NCBI GenBank assembly: GCA_030583885.1
Contig: CP129480.1
Location: 3,164,714-3,228,713 of the forward strand
Source: Anaerolineales bacterium
GTDB lineage: Bacteria; Chloroflexota; Anaerolineae; Anaerolineales; Villigracilaceae
Length of the DNA: 64,000 nt
Direction: 5' to 3'
Below the pieces are notes generated by a model, which ran no database searches, was not told the DNA's origin, and saw only the letters and a program-made list of their open reading frames with translations. The position numbers were made by a program, and so were the translations under genes. The first letter of the stretch is position 1, and each line of letters starts with the position of its first letter. Below, piece after piece: positions 1-8,155 of this stretch.

Positions 1-99
1 CACCGCACCTTGGGTTAATGCTCTGCTTTGGGTGAGGACGGAGGTCAGCCACTCGGTGGTGATCTGGTCGAGGTTGGTGATGACGTTTGTATTTTTCAT
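1..99 (-). CDS. N-terminus of a protein cut by the window edge (possible phosphotransferase/kinase family)
   Basis: An open frame starts at ATG (complement of 97-99) and runs off the left edge, giving 33 residues (MKNTNVITNLDQITTEWLTS, then V-L-T-Q-S-R). The start overlaps the stop of the upstream serine-hydrolase gene in an ATGA arrangement, so the two are probably translationally coupled. The opening pattern, a short polar leader and then ITxEWLTxVL, resembles the N-termini of aminoglycoside-phosphotransferase/ecdysteroid-kinase-like proteins. The catalytic part lies outside the window, so this assignment is only a hint. Confidence 0.45.
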   Translation of the reverse strand, partial: MKNTNVITNLDQITTEWLTSVLTQSRALTQGAV

Positions 100-1628
100 T
101 TTGGCTGGGTCCTCACAAGCATCCATACACTCACTATGACCCAGGCACCAGAAAGCAGGGTAACAAGGATGGTAAGAGTGCCAAGATCTGGCGCCCTGTT
201 AAGTAACGCCATGATGCTGGTGTTGTTCTCGGGTAACAATTTTAAATGTATAAAAGCTAACAAGCCCAAGTTGATCAGTAGGCTGATCAACTTTCCCCAA
301 GCATTGTTTTTGGACATTGGACGTTTCCACTGACGGAGATACCACACCAACCCACCCAGTAGAAGTAGCGTCAATCCGCTGAAAATCGGACGGGAATAAC
401 GGACGACGAAATCTTCGCTGGGGGCGAAGTAGTAAGCATCAGCGCCGTGCGCTATCAGGGTCACATCCCATGCAAAATCCCGATAGACCGATGCGATGGT
501 AGGGTCATTGGTATTCATCAATAATACAACGCCGTAATCCAACCCGGGAAGCAGGAGCGCAACAGATTTGTAACCCTTCCAGTCGCCCTCATGCCAAAGG
601 ACTTGCTGATCGTCCGAAGGGGTGATGTTTGTTCCAAGGGTTTGCAGGAAGTCGGAGTCGAACGCAGCCGGGGAATGGAACCAGCCCATAGCGTAGCTAT
701 AGCCGGGTCCGATCTCTGCACCGGGAGTATGGAGCTGCTTTATCCCTTCGGGAGAGAGCAGGATGGCTGATTCTTCATCCAAGTGAGCGATCAAATAGCG
801 GCTCATATCTTCCGCGCTTGACCATAACCCGAACGCCGGCAAGGTAGCTGTTGTGTAAAGCATGTTTTGGTCAAGTGCCATCGGAACCCCGAAGATGGGG
901 TAATAGCCACGGGATGCATTCCCTGACCGGGCGCTTTCCAATGAGGTGTATGAATGGGTCATGCCCAGCGGAGTGAAAATATTTTCCTCAATATAGGCTT
1001 CGTATCTTTGTCCCGCCACTTCCTGGATCAATAAACCAAGCAGGCTGTAATTGATATTGGAATATCCCCAGTCTTCGCCTGGTTTGAAGTTGAGTTCGAT
1101 ACGAGACAAATCCCGCACCCCGGTTTCCAACCCATCCGGAGTATTCGGGCGCAGGTTCATCTCGTTGCCTTGATATTCGTTGAAGCCGCTGGTCTGATAC
1201 GCCAAATGCGCCACTGTGATCTCCGATTCGCCTTCGCCTTTTACATCAAACCAGGGCAGGTATTTTTGCACCGGGTCATCTAGGTTAATCTTCCCATCTT
1301 CGACCAGTTGCATGATGCCGAGCGCAGTGAATGACTTGCTGACCGATGCCAGCAGGAAGGGCGTATCAGGCGTAACCGGGTCGCCATCGGGGTTTGCAAC
1401 CCCGTATCCATTTAGGTATTCAACCTCCCCATTGCGGACGATGGCAATAGCCAACCCGGGGATCTTATAGGTTTCCATTTGCGTTATCAGAAACGTATCA
1501 AGACGGCTTGCGTAGTCAACCTGTTGGAAGTTTGACGCAGAAACCAAATTGTACGAAGCAAATGAAGCAAAAATCAAACCCACTGCGACAAGACAACTGA
1601 TTGCATTATGAATGTACCGATAAACCAT
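96..1628 (-). CDS. Serine hydrolase, class C beta-lactamase/PBP-like, membrane-anchored
   Basis: A 510-residue protein of the beta-lactamase/penicillin-binding-protein-like serine hydrolases (COG1680 type), probably acting outside the membrane on peptides, esters or cell-wall material. An N-terminal hydrophobic segment (about residues 8-30) looks like a signal or anchor. The catalytic SxxK is S95-V-S-K98, the second motif is Y189-S-N191, and a late H-E-G takes the place of KTG. The last ~100 residues hold three predicted membrane helices, a layout common in this family in Gram-positive-type bacteria. It lies downstream of the TetR and LysM-like genes on the same strand, and its stop overlaps the start of the next gene. 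The substrate cannot be deduced. Confidence 0.85.
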   Translation of the reverse strand: MVYRYIHNAISCLVAVGLIFASFASYNLVSASNFQQVDYASRLDTFLITQMETYKIPGLAIAIVRNGEVEYLNGYGVANPDGDPVTPDTPFLLASVSKSFTALGIMQLVEDGKINLDDPVQKYLPWFDVKGEGESEITVAHLAYQTSGFNEYQGNEMNLRPNTPDGLETGVRDLSRIELNFKPGEDWGYSNINYSLLGLLIQEVAGQRYEAYIEENIFTPLGMTHSYTSLESARSGNASRGYYPIFGVPMALDQNMLYTTATLPAFGLWSSAEDMSRYLIAHLDEESAILLSPEGIKQLHTPGAEIGPGYSYAMGWFHSPAAFDSDFLQTLGTNITPSDDQQVLWHEGDWKGYKSVALLLPGLDYGVVLLMNTNDPTIASVYRDFAWDVTLIAHGADAYYFAPSEDFVVRYSRPIFSGLTLLLLGGLVWYLRQWKRPMSKNNAWGKLISLLINLGLLAFIHLKLLPENNTSIMALLNRAPDLGTLTILVTLLSGAWVIVSVWMLVRTQPK

Positions 1629-1738
1629 ATCTTTCTCCTCTCAGCTCGCCAAATAATAAACAATTAATTTTACACAAAATAATGAAAATTTATCCTTAAA
1701 ACCAAGATGATTTTTTGGGATCAAGATTCTTTTCCATA

Positions 1739-2032
1739 TTATGGACTTGTGAAACTTAGCTGTTGTTCAAAAATAATGGGCATGGTTATTTTTATGGTGG
1801 GCTCTGAAATCCGGTCAGGGATGATGAGCAACATGTCGGGATCCAGCAGGTCATTGTTGGTTAAATCGGCATCGGTGGTGATCTCATTCTCACTTATCTC
1901 AAAACGGCTGGCGATGGCAAAAAGCATATCCCGGCCTTGGGTGTAATACAAACAAACACTGTATCTTGCGTTGGAACACAAGTTGCCGCAACTGAAGGAG
2001 CAGCAGAACAAAAAGCTGCGCTTCATAAGCAT
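1739..2032 (-). CDS. Small LysM-like domain protein
   Basis: A 97-residue frame starting 8 nt after the TetR stop, so probably in the same transcript. Residues about 29-75 follow the LysM pattern: Y-Y-T-Q-G-R-D near the start, F-A-I-A-S-R-F in the middle, and a closing L-L-D-P-D-M-L-L-I-I-P. LysM domains bind N-acetylglucosamine-containing glycans such as peptidoglycan. The N-terminal 25 residues are hydrophobic and rich in Cys, unlike a clean signal peptide, so the gene may be a 5'-truncated or frameshifted remnant of a larger LysM protein. ATGs at codons 1 and 3 are both possible. Confidence 0.5.
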   Translation of the reverse strand: MLMKRSFLFCCSFSCGNLCSNARYSVCLYYTQGRDMLFAIASRFEISENEITTDADLTNNDLLDPDMLLIIPDRISEPTIKITMPIIFEQQLSFTSP

Positions 2033-2040
2033 CTAAAAAA

Positions 2041-2601
2041 TTAAACCGGATGGGAAATTTCAGGTAATGCCAGGCTGCGGTACATGGCGTCCATTTCTTC
2101 CGGAGAGTAAAGCATTTTATTATCCAACCACCATTTGACCAGAGTTAGAAAGCTGCCAGCCAGAAAGTTCGCCATGACAGGCGCCGGGACTTCATATGTC
2201 TGTCCGCTGGATTGCAATTTCTCCTCGATTTTTTCACTCATGGATTTTTGCAAGTGCTTGGTCAGGATATCCACACCGGAAGTCCATGACAGCGCACGAA
2301 ATAGGTTTTGTTGTTCCTGAATATGCTGGAATAAACCAAGACTGGGGAAGAATGGATTCTGCTCGACGTGTTCCTGGGGGAGATGACGGCTGAGCGCTTC
2401 GAGCAGCCGGTCCAACTGGCTGACGAATAATTCTTCCTTGTCCCTGAAATGCGAATAGAACGTGGAACGCCCCACATTCGCCCGCTCGATCACATCCCGG
2501 ATGGACATCGCCTCATATCCTTTTTCCAGCAATAGCTCCACAAAGGCATCGCTGATCAGTTGGCGTGTACGCTGGCTGCGCCGGTCGTTCTTATCGTTCA
2601 T
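2041..2601 (-). CDS. TetR/AcrR-family transcriptional regulator
   Basis: A 186-residue regulator. The N-terminal helix-turn-helix (about residues 12-58) shows the classic pattern: RQLISDAFVELLLEKGYEAM, then I-R-D-V-I-E-R-A-N-V-G-R-S-T-F-Y-S-H-F-R. The C-terminal ~120 residues are the helical ligand-binding and dimerisation part typical of family members of this length. It is divergent from the SAM methyltransferase at 2723, with a 121-bp shared promoter region containing repeated TGAACATT and ATTTTGTC motifs, so it probably represses itself and the methyltransferase. The ligand is unknown. Confidence 0.9.
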   Translation of the reverse strand: MNDKNDRRSQRTRQLISDAFVELLLEKGYEAMSIRDVIERANVGRSTFYSHFRDKEELFVSQLDRLLEALSRHLPQEHVEQNPFFPSLGLFQHIQEQQNLFRALSWTSGVDILTKHLQKSMSEKIEEKLQSSGQTYEVPAPVMANFLAGSFLTLVKWWLDNKMLYSPEEMDAMYRSLALPEISHPV

Positions 2602-2616
2602 TTGATTCTCCAGAAC

Positions 2617-2652
2617 TGAACATTTTGTCGATTTTGTCCAGTAGTGAACATT
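2617..2652. promoter_or_regulatory. Candidate TetR operator region (direct repeats)
   Basis: Between the divergent TetR and methyltransferase genes, TGAACATT occurs twice (2617-2624 and 2645-2652) and ATTTTGTC twice (2622-2629 and 2631-2638). Repeats next to a TetR-family gene suggest its binding site. TetR operators are usually palindromic, so the exact footprint is uncertain. Confidence 0.4.
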
Positions 2653-2668
2653 CTACCCGGATTGATGA

Positions 2669-2697
2669 TTGATTCCATGACCTGCCATCGCTAGAAT
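2669..2697 (+). promoter_or_regulatory. Sigma70-type promoter of the methyltransferase gene
   Basis: A -35 TTGATT (2669-2674), 17-bp spacer and -10 TAGAAT (2692-2697) precede the ATG at 2723. GAGG lies about 7 nt upstream of that start. It sits just downstream of the repeated candidate TetR sites. Confidence 0.55.
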
Positions 2698-2722
2698 TCA
2701 ATAAAAAAACAAAGAGGTCAAA

Positions 2723-3391
2723 ATGCATTCTCATTCTCACTCGCATGAAACACCCGCGCAAACCGAGGGACGCTTGATCCGCTGGGCGTCTTTCTATGAC
2801 GCTTTTACAACCCTCCTGACACTTGGACATGCTGGCAAGCTGCGCACCATGACAGTGGATCTTGCCCAACTCAAGCTGGGTGAAAAGATTCTCGATGTTG
2901 GCTGTGGTACTGGTGGCGTGACCATCCCAGCCAAACAGCGTGTCGGAAGCAATGGTCAGGCTGCAGGGATCGACCCTGCACCAGAGATGATCGCCGTTGC
3001 GAGCAAGAAAGCGGCTCGCGCGGGACTTGAGATTGATTTCCGCGTCGGTGTGATCGAGTCTTTACCCTATCCAGATGCTTCATTCGATGTAGTCACTTCC
3101 AGCTTGATGATGCATCACCTGCCGCATGAGGTGCAGGTCAAGGGTTTTGCGGAGATCCGCCGCGTTCTAAAACCTGGCGGGCGTATTTTTATCGCGGACA
3201 TGCTGCGTTTGAGCAAGTCCCTGCATGACCGTCTATTTGCTACATTGACCTTTCACGGTGGTCGGGTAGATCGGTTTGGCATTCAAGACCTGCAAAAGAA
3301 ACTGGAAGAAGCAGGTTTCGAGAATGTCCAGTTATTGGATGAAAGCATTTTGACGATAGGGTTTTTACGGGCGATAAAACCCACCCATTAA
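2723..3391 (+). CDS. Class I SAM-dependent methyltransferase (Methyltransf_11/UbiE-like)
   Basis: A 222-residue cytoplasmic methyltransferase with a Rossmann core. Motif I is I-L-D-V-G-C-G-T-G-G (residues 56-65), an acidic residue follows in AGIDPAPEMI, and the post-I segment is F-D-V-V-T-S-S-L-M-M-H-H, with LKPGGRIFIADML after it. This layout matches UbiE/COQ5-like small-molecule methyltransferases. The N-terminus has an unusual alternating His/Ser run (HSHSHSH, residues 2-8), a possible metal-binding tail, which is notable beside two metal-resistance operons. It is divergent from and probably controlled by the TetR gene. The substrate is unknown. Confidence 0.85.
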   Translation: MHSHSHSHETPAQTEGRLIRWASFYDAFTTLLTLGHAGKLRTMTVDLAQLKLGEKILDVGCGTGGVTIPAKQRVGSNGQAAGIDPAPEMIAVASKKAARAGLEIDFRVGVIESLPYPDASFDVVTSSLMMHHLPHEVQVKGFAEIRRVLKPGGRIFIADMLRLSKSLHDRLFATLTFHGGRVDRFGIQDLQKKLEEAGFENVQLLDESILTIGFLRAIKPTH

Positions 3392-3454
3392 CTTTATATA
3401 CACCTATCACAAGTGTGATGTTTGTCACTGGAAATAAAAAAAACCTTGAACTAG

Positions 3455-3495
3455 AATATCGTCCGTATCCCCCCTGGGGGGATACGGACGATATT
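3455..3495. promoter_or_regulatory. CsoR/RcnR-type operator: perfect 20-bp inverted repeat
   Basis: AATATCGTCCGTATCCCCCC (3455-3474), one T, then its exact complement (3476-3495) form a perfect 41-bp palindrome. The core GTATCCCCCC/GGGGGGATAC is the C/G-tract-with-AT-flank layout of operators of the CsoR/RcnR/FrmR family. It lies 28 bp upstream of the CsoR-family start codon, so autoregulation of the regulator-exporter operon is likely. Confidence 0.85.
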
Positions 3496-3522
3496 ATGTT
3501 ACCGTTGAAAGGTTGAGTCAAA

Positions 3523-3810
3523 ATGGGCAAAACAAAAACTCCCCACAAGCACGAAAGCAACGACGCTGTACTCAAACGACTGGCACGCATCGAAGGACAT
3601 GTGCGCGGCATCAAGCGTATGGTGGAGGAAGATACGGAATGCCCGGATGTGCTTGTGCAAATTGCAGCAGTACGTTCCGCGCTCAACCAGGTAGGGCAGA
3701 TCATCCTTGAAGACCATCTAAAACACTGCATGGTTCGCGCGGTGAAGGATGGGGATTTCGAAAATGCGATGAGCGACTTGAAACTTTCATTGGATCGGTT
3801 TATCAAATAA
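3523..3810 (+). CDS. CsoR/RcnR/FrmR-family metal-responsive repressor
   Basis: A 95-residue all-helical repressor (DUF156 family) that binds GC-tract operators as a tetramer and releases DNA on metal binding or Cys modification. The conserved core is L-K-R-L-A-R-I-E-G-H-V-R-G-I. The metal-ligand positions are C40, H65 and C69, the same Cys-His-Cys spacing as the Cu(I) sensor CsoR, but the second-shell Tyr next to the first Cys of CsoR is Glu39 here. Two N-terminal His (8, 10) recall RcnR. It is followed by a CDF exporter rather than a copper ATPase, so the inducing metal is uncertain (Zn, Co, Ni or Cu). It probably controls itself and the exporter through the palindrome just upstream. Confidence 0.9.
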   Translation: MGKTKTPHKHESNDAVLKRLARIEGHVRGIKRMVEEDTECPDVLVQIAAVRSALNQVGQIILEDHLKHCMVRAVKDGDFENAMSDLKLSLDRFIK

Positions 3811-3856
3811 AAAAACGCGCCTTAGGGCGTGAGACATTACCAAAACGGAGAGGCAA

Positions 3857-4981
3857 ATGAAACATTCTGAAGAGCACAAACATGATGAGCACGAACATGA
3901 CCACCCTCACCCTCATGAACATGCAGATCATGATCACTCACACGACCATGACCACGACCATGAGGATGGACATTCCCACTCCAGCAATCCTGTGATCGCC
4001 TGGCTGCAACACTTATTTATGCCTCACAGTCACGGACATCAACAAGCTGCGCTTGATCCCACTCTGGCAACAGATCGCGGTATGTGGGCGCTGAAGGTTT
4101 CTCTGGTTGGTTTGCTTGTTACAGCCACTTTTCAAGTTGTGATCGTTGCGATCAGCGGCAGTGTGGCGCTTCTCGCCGACACCATCCATAACTTTTCGGA
4201 TGCATTGACAGCGATTCCGCTTGGGCTGGCGTTCTGGCTTTCGCGCCGCGCCCGTAACCGCCGCTATACCTATGGCTACGGACGCGCAGAAGATATTGCA
4301 GGCGTCATCATTGTAGTTATGATCGCTTTCAGCGCAGGGGTGGCGATCTATCAATCCATTTTGAAAATTATCGATCCCCAGCCGCTTAGCAACCTTGGGT
4401 GGGTGGCTGCCGCTGCCATTATCGGCTTCTTCGGAAACGAACTTGTAGCGGTCTTGCGAATTCGGGTCGGCAAAGAGATCGGCTCCGCCGCGTTGATCGC
4501 GGATGGCTACCATGCCCGCACCGATGGGCTTACCTCACTGGCAGTCTTGGCTGGCGCGATTGGTGTCTGGCTGGGTTTCCCGCTCTTTGACCCGATCATT
4601 GGTCTGGGAATCGGCATTGCCATCCTTGGTATCGTCTGGAAAACCGCAGTGGATATGTGGCATCGCATGATGGATGCGGTGGATCCTGAAATCTACGAAG
4701 AATTCAAGCATACTGCCTCCCATGTAAAAGACGTCTTGGATGTTCATAGCACAGCCATTCGCTGGCTGGGGCATCGGCTATATGGCGAAATGCACATCAC
4801 CGTGAATTGTCAGTTGACCACCTTGCAAAGCCATTTCATCGCTGAGGAAGTGCGTCACAGTCTTTTCCATAAATTACCCGCCCTGGTGGAAGTAGTGGTG
4901 CATGTCGATCCTTGCGAGTGCGATGAGACGGTGGATTATCACCCGACCAAACATCATGTCTTTCTGCCCGCAGCAGACTAA
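3857..4981 (+). CDS. Cation diffusion facilitator (CDF) metal exporter, His-rich
   Basis: A 374-residue inner-membrane metal/proton antiporter of the CzcD/ZitB type. Residues 3-60 are extremely His/Asp-rich (repeated H-D-H-D-H), a cytosolic metal-collecting tail. Six membrane helices follow, with the transport-site motifs A-D-T-I-H-N-F-S-D-A in TM2 and D-G-Y-H-A-R-T-D-G in TM5, then the C-terminal cytoplasmic domain (about 285-374) ending in a CECDE cluster. It lies 46 bp after the CsoR-type gene with a GGAGAGG ribosome site, so the two form a regulator-exporter operon. Zn, Co, Ni or Cd is the likely cargo. A strong terminator follows. Confidence 0.92.
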   Translation: MKHSEEHKHDEHEHDHPHPHEHADHDHSHDHDHDHEDGHSHSSNPVIAWLQHLFMPHSHGHQQAALDPTLATDRGMWALKVSLVGLLVTATFQVVIVAISGSVALLADTIHNFSDALTAIPLGLAFWLSRRARNRRYTYGYGRAEDIAGVIIVVMIAFSAGVAIYQSILKIIDPQPLSNLGWVAAAAIIGFFGNELVAVLRIRVGKEIGSAALIADGYHARTDGLTSLAVLAGAIGVWLGFPLFDPIIGLGIGIAILGIVWKTAVDMWHRMMDAVDPEIYEEFKHTASHVKDVLDVHSTAIRWLGHRLYGEMHITVNCQLTTLQSHFIAEEVRHSLFHKLPALVEVVVHVDPCECDETVDYHPTKHHVFLPAAD

Positions 4982-4990
4982 ACAGGAATC

Positions 4991-5039
4991 TTTAGAATCA
5001 AAAACGCAGACTCGTTGAGTCTGCGTTTTTGATTCTAAA
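4991..5039. terminator. Bidirectional rho-independent terminator, perfect 23-bp stem
   Basis: Positions 4991-5013 pair perfectly with 5017-5039 around a 3-nt loop (GTT). The core GCAGACTC/GAGTCTGC is flanked by A5 and T5, so it works as an intrinsic terminator in both directions. It separates the rightward CDF operon from the leftward chromate operon, which converge here. Confidence 0.9.
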
Positions 5040-5043
5040 CTTT

Positions 5044-6246
5044 TTATCTGAGAAAAATCAAACCGTAGACTCCTGCGCTAAGAATTACCACAGCAATCGT
5101 CCATTTGGGTTTGGATTGAAAGAGCGCCAACAATCCAAGAGCGAAGATCACCCAGGCATGGATACCAATCAGTGTTTCGCTCAAAATGCCAAGCGCGGTG
5201 GCAGCGATCAACCCGACCACCCCAGCAGTCACTCCATCGAGAAAGGCATGGACTGCGGTGTTCTCGATCAACCGTTCCACGTAGTCATGCCCGATCATCG
5301 TGAAGGCAAAGGCGGGGGCGAATACGCCAAATGTGATGGCAATCGCTCCCAATGCTCCGCCGCCGAGATAGCCAATGAAGGTCGAGAAAATAATCAATGG
5401 TGCAGGCAGCAAACCAGACAGAGCTAACCCATCCAGAAATTGCGCATTGGTCAACCAGCCGCCGATCTCAACGGCATCATGCTGTAAAAATGGGATGGCG
5501 GTGTATGCACCACCAAATGTAAGCAAGCCTGCTCTTAAGCCAGAGAGTAGCAAACTGCCCGGGGTGGGTGAACCACCCGAAGTCAGGGAAGAAGCGGGTT
5601 GTAATGTCAACAATGGAATCCATCCGAGCGCGGTTGCAAATATCCATGCAGCGAATCCAACTCCAATCCCCATCGCCCATTTTTGTTTTTCGCGTTGAGC
5701 AAGAGCATACATGATTCCCGCAACCAAAAGAATGATCAGGAAGTTCACTCCCAATAATTGGGCGATGCCTGCTAATAGCGCGATGCCCCACAACCAGCGG
5801 TTGGTATGAAGTGCATGACCGCCAATGCGATGCACGGCGCGGACAATCAGCGCGGCGACGGCGGGTTGCATGCCAAGAAAAGCGGCTTGAAATAACGGAG
5901 AGGTGATGCCATAGGCGACATAGAACCACGAGAGCGCGAACATCAAGAGAAAGCCGGGCAGCATGAATGCCAGCCCTGCCAGAAACGCGCCCATGCGCCC
6001 GCGTGAAAGCATTCCAAAATAAACGCACAACTCATGTGCTTCGGGACCAGGTAAAACCTGATAGACCGCCAGCACGCGATTGAAGCGTTCGTTGCTGATC
6101 CATTTTTCATCGTCCACCAATTCCTGGCGGATCATGGCGATCTGCGCAACGGGACCGCCCCATGCCAACAGACCGAATTTCAGGAAGCGCCAGAATAATT
6201 TTGGATATGATTCGTGCGGAATGTTCGAGAGAGGGGTGTTGGTCAT
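5044..6246 (-). CDS. chrA: Chromate transporter, long-chain CHR family
   Basis: A 400-residue inner-membrane chromate efflux protein, the usual size for the two-domain CHR family. Each half has the repeated signature: FWRFLKFGLLAWGGP with QIAMI in the N-half, and GLRAGLLTFGGAYTAIPFLQ in the C-half. The conserved P-G-P-E-A motif occurs near residue 70. About ten hydrophobic segments are visible. It is the last gene of the leftward chromate operon, 20 bp after the beta-propeller gene, and ends at the bidirectional terminator. ChrB-type genes upstream in the same operon support the assignment. Confidence 0.93.
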   Translation of the reverse strand: MTNTPLSNIPHESYPKLFWRFLKFGLLAWGGPVAQIAMIRQELVDDEKWISNERFNRVLAVYQVLPGPEAHELCVYFGMLSRGRMGAFLAGLAFMLPGFLLMFALSWFYVAYGITSPLFQAAFLGMQPAVAALIVRAVHRIGGHALHTNRWLWGIALLAGIAQLLGVNFLIILLVAGIMYALAQREKQKWAMGIGVGFAAWIFATALGWIPLLTLQPASSLTSGGSPTPGSLLLSGLRAGLLTFGGAYTAIPFLQHDAVEIGGWLTNAQFLDGLALSGLLPAPLIIFSTFIGYLGGGALGAIAITFGVFAPAFAFTMIGHDYVERLIENTAVHAFLDGVTAGVVGLIAATALGILSETLIGIHAWVIFALGLLALFQSKPKWTIAVVILSAGVYGLIFLR

Positions 6247-6266
6247 GATACTCCTAAAGTAACGGC

Positions 6267-7190
6267 TTATGCATCTAAAAGCGTCATTGCACGGTGAGTC
6301 TTGGGCAGAAATGCATACACTTTATTATGCTCTGCGTCGAATGCGATGGTGTGAGCGCCCCGTTCGGTTTTTACAGTTTCCAGTTTTCGCAGTTTGGTGG
6401 TATCGAAAACATCAATGACACCGGGGTCGCCAATGGCGACATACAGATGCTGTAAAGCAGCGTTGTAAAAGATGACATCCGGCGTACCGCTCAACTCGGC
6501 TTCACGTTGGATTTTGCCTGTGGATGCATCCAACGCAAACAGTCTGCCCGCATCACAGGCGCAGAAGAGTTGATTGCTGGCTGGATCGAGATCGAGTCCA
6601 TGCGGACCTTTGGCTGGAATCGCCATCGAGCGAGCGACACGTGTCGGGTTGGCGGATTCGATTACCACAATCTCAAACGGGTCGGCGATGTTGACGTAGA
6701 AACAATCCGAGTTTGAATCGAAGATCGTCCAGCATGTGCGACCCGGCACCGGGATGGAGTGAATCATCTCATGGCGTTCCACATCCACAATCGAAACGGT
6801 GAACGAGTTAGGGATCTCAGGATTGCCGACATTCGCGGCGAGAAGGTGCCCGCGCTTGGGGTCGAAGGAGAGTCCGTTTGGGCGGATGCCGACGCTAATT
6901 TTTGTTGCGCCAGCATCATCGTCCGGAGAAAAGATCGAAACGGTGTCCTCACCGCGATTGGATGTGAAGATGAGATTGCGTTCCTCCGAAACGAGTGCTC
7001 CGGCAACACCAGTCAGATTGGGAATGGAACGCAGGTAGCGGTCGGATGCGCAATCAATCACATCCAATGCATCATTGGATGTATGGGCTACATATAACAA
7101 GTGTTTGGCAAGATGTACGGCGGCATGATCAAAGCCGCCATCCTGTTGATGCTCAGGCATGTCAATATATCCCTGTAATTGTAGGCTCAT
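6267..7190 (-). CDS. YncE-like seven-bladed beta-propeller protein
   Basis: About 307 residues built from repeated units of roughly 40 residues with the beta-propeller signature (for example L-Y-V-A-H-T-S-N-D-A-L-D-V-I-D, then I-F-T-S-N-R-G-E-D-T-V-S-I-F, then L-Y-V-A-I-G-D-P-G-V-I-D-V-F-D), typical of the YncE/cytochrome-d1-like family. The ATG at 7190 was chosen because AAAGGA lies 6 nt upstream; a TTG frame extends 6 codons further. No signal peptide is visible, so it is probably cytoplasmic. Its place between ChrB-type genes and chrA suggests a chromate-linked scaffold or sensing role, but no biochemical role is known to me. Confidence 0.8.
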   Translation of the reverse strand: MSLQLQGYIDMPEHQQDGGFDHAAVHLAKHLLYVAHTSNDALDVIDCASDRYLRSIPNLTGVAGALVSEERNLIFTSNRGEDTVSIFSPDDDAGATKISVGIRPNGLSFDPKRGHLLAANVGNPEIPNSFTVSIVDVERHEMIHSIPVPGRTCWTIFDSNSDCFYVNIADPFEIVVIESANPTRVARSMAIPAKGPHGLDLDPASNQLFCACDAGRLFALDASTGKIQREAELSGTPDVIFYNAALQHLYVAIGDPGVIDVFDTTKLRKLETVKTERGAHTIAFDAEHNKVYAFLPKTHRAMTLLDA

Positions 7191-7276
7191 GTTAAATCCT
7201 TTGTTCAAATCGTCCCGATGGTTCTACGAATTCCGGGTACGATATACCTTATCCTTCGAGACGATCATCGTCTGGT

Positions 7277-7720
7277 TCACTTGTTCCCTTTGGCAACTTC
7301 CAGGCGACACCAGGCATACAAGGCATCGTAGACCTCAAACTGGTGCTCAAGGTTTTCCATGTCCTCAGGGAAGCGCAGGCTGTACCCGCTGGCAATCGCT
7401 TCGAGTCCGCGCGCGATCGGGTCTTTGTCAATATCTTCTGAAACATCGGCGGCATGGACGATCTTTGCGAGCCGCAACAGACCGGGTTCCTTGAGTCCGT
7501 ATTTGAGGATGATGGACTCAAACGAACAGCGCCCATCTTCGCCATGACCTAATTCCACGCCGGGCGCGTCGAAGGGTATGGCATCTTCCTCTTTGGCAAC
7601 TTTTTCGATCTGATTGGTTGGTACAAACAAGAACTCCGCTTCGTTGTCGATGAAGCGGGTGATGAGCCACGGGCAGGCGACTCGGTCAACATGCACATGC
7701 GAACGGGTGATCCATTTCAT
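7277..7720 (-). CDS. ChrB C-terminal-domain protein (chromate resistance), copy 2
   Basis: A 147-residue protein opening with MKWITRSHVHVDRVACPWLI and continuing R-F-I-D-N-E-A-E-F-L-F-V-P, the hallmark start of the ChrB C-terminal domain (chromate-resistance family), which covers the whole protein. It is a paralogue of the gene at 8156-8575 (shared D-R-x-A-C-x-W-L-I-x-R-x-I-D and a YALYAW/YEALYA C-terminal helix). ChrB is linked to chromate sensing and resistance; the stand-alone C-domain has no proven activity known to me. Third or fourth position in the leftward chr operon. Confidence 0.85.
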   Translation of the reverse strand: MKWITRSHVHVDRVACPWLITRFIDNEAEFLFVPTNQIEKVAKEEDAIPFDAPGVELGHGEDGRCSFESIILKYGLKEPGLLRLAKIVHAADVSEDIDKDPIARGLEAIASGYSLRFPEDMENLEHQFEVYDALYAWCRLEVAKGNK

Positions 7721-7745
7721 AATAATTCTCCTTTATGAATTTTGA

Positions 7746-8141
7746 TCAAAGGCTTTTGACAAGGCTTTTGAGATAAGCGATGATCGCATCGCGAGCCTTT
7801 TCGTAATCCTCGCTGACAGGTGGGACATCCTCCCACCGCTCAACAATGGTCTTCTGTTGATATTCGGCTGGCAAATCACAAAACGAAATTACTCTTTGCG
7901 CCGAAACGACTTCTTGAAGGGACAACATTTGCGGCGTCGTTTCAGTGGAGGCAAGCCTGTCTTGTTGAAGACCAAGAACTGTTTTTGGCAATAGCTCAGG
8001 ATCTGGGTTCGTGCCCCGCGCCAGCGCAACAAATTCCAAGCCCCTCTCCTGAGCCAGTTGGTTGAAGTACGCAGCGGCGATGATGCTTTTTGCCGCACCA
8101 TGCTCGCAGACAAAGATGATTGTTGGAGTTGAATGCTTCAT
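7746..8141 (-). CDS. Low-molecular-weight phosphatase/arsenate-reductase-like protein, CX5K variant
   Basis: A 131-residue protein with the low-Mr tyrosine-phosphatase/ArsC fold. The P-loop is at the N-terminus after beta-1: I-I-F-V-C-E-H-G-A-A-K-S (nucleophile Cys about residue 12). The canonical loop is C-x5-R-S; here the Arg is Lys (C-E-H-G-A-A-K-S). A later F-C-D-L-P segment may hold the second redox Cys used by thioredoxin-coupled arsenate reductases. It sits between two ChrB-C genes, so a role in oxyanion (chromate or arsenate) handling is plausible. Activity with the altered loop is uncertain. Confidence 0.75.
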   Translation of the reverse strand: MKHSTPTIIFVCEHGAAKSIIAAAYFNQLAQERGLEFVALARGTNPDPELLPKTVLGLQQDRLASTETTPQMLSLQEVVSAQRVISFCDLPAEYQQKTIVERWEDVPPVSEDYEKARDAIIAYLKSLVKSL

Positions 8142-8155
8142 GCTTTCCTTTGAGG

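Noticed and set aside
3811..3856. Terminator between the CsoR-type and CDF genes
   Set aside because: The ACGCGCC-TTA-GGGCGT hairpin is short and has no following U-tract, so at most it is a weak attenuator; the two genes are treated as an operon.
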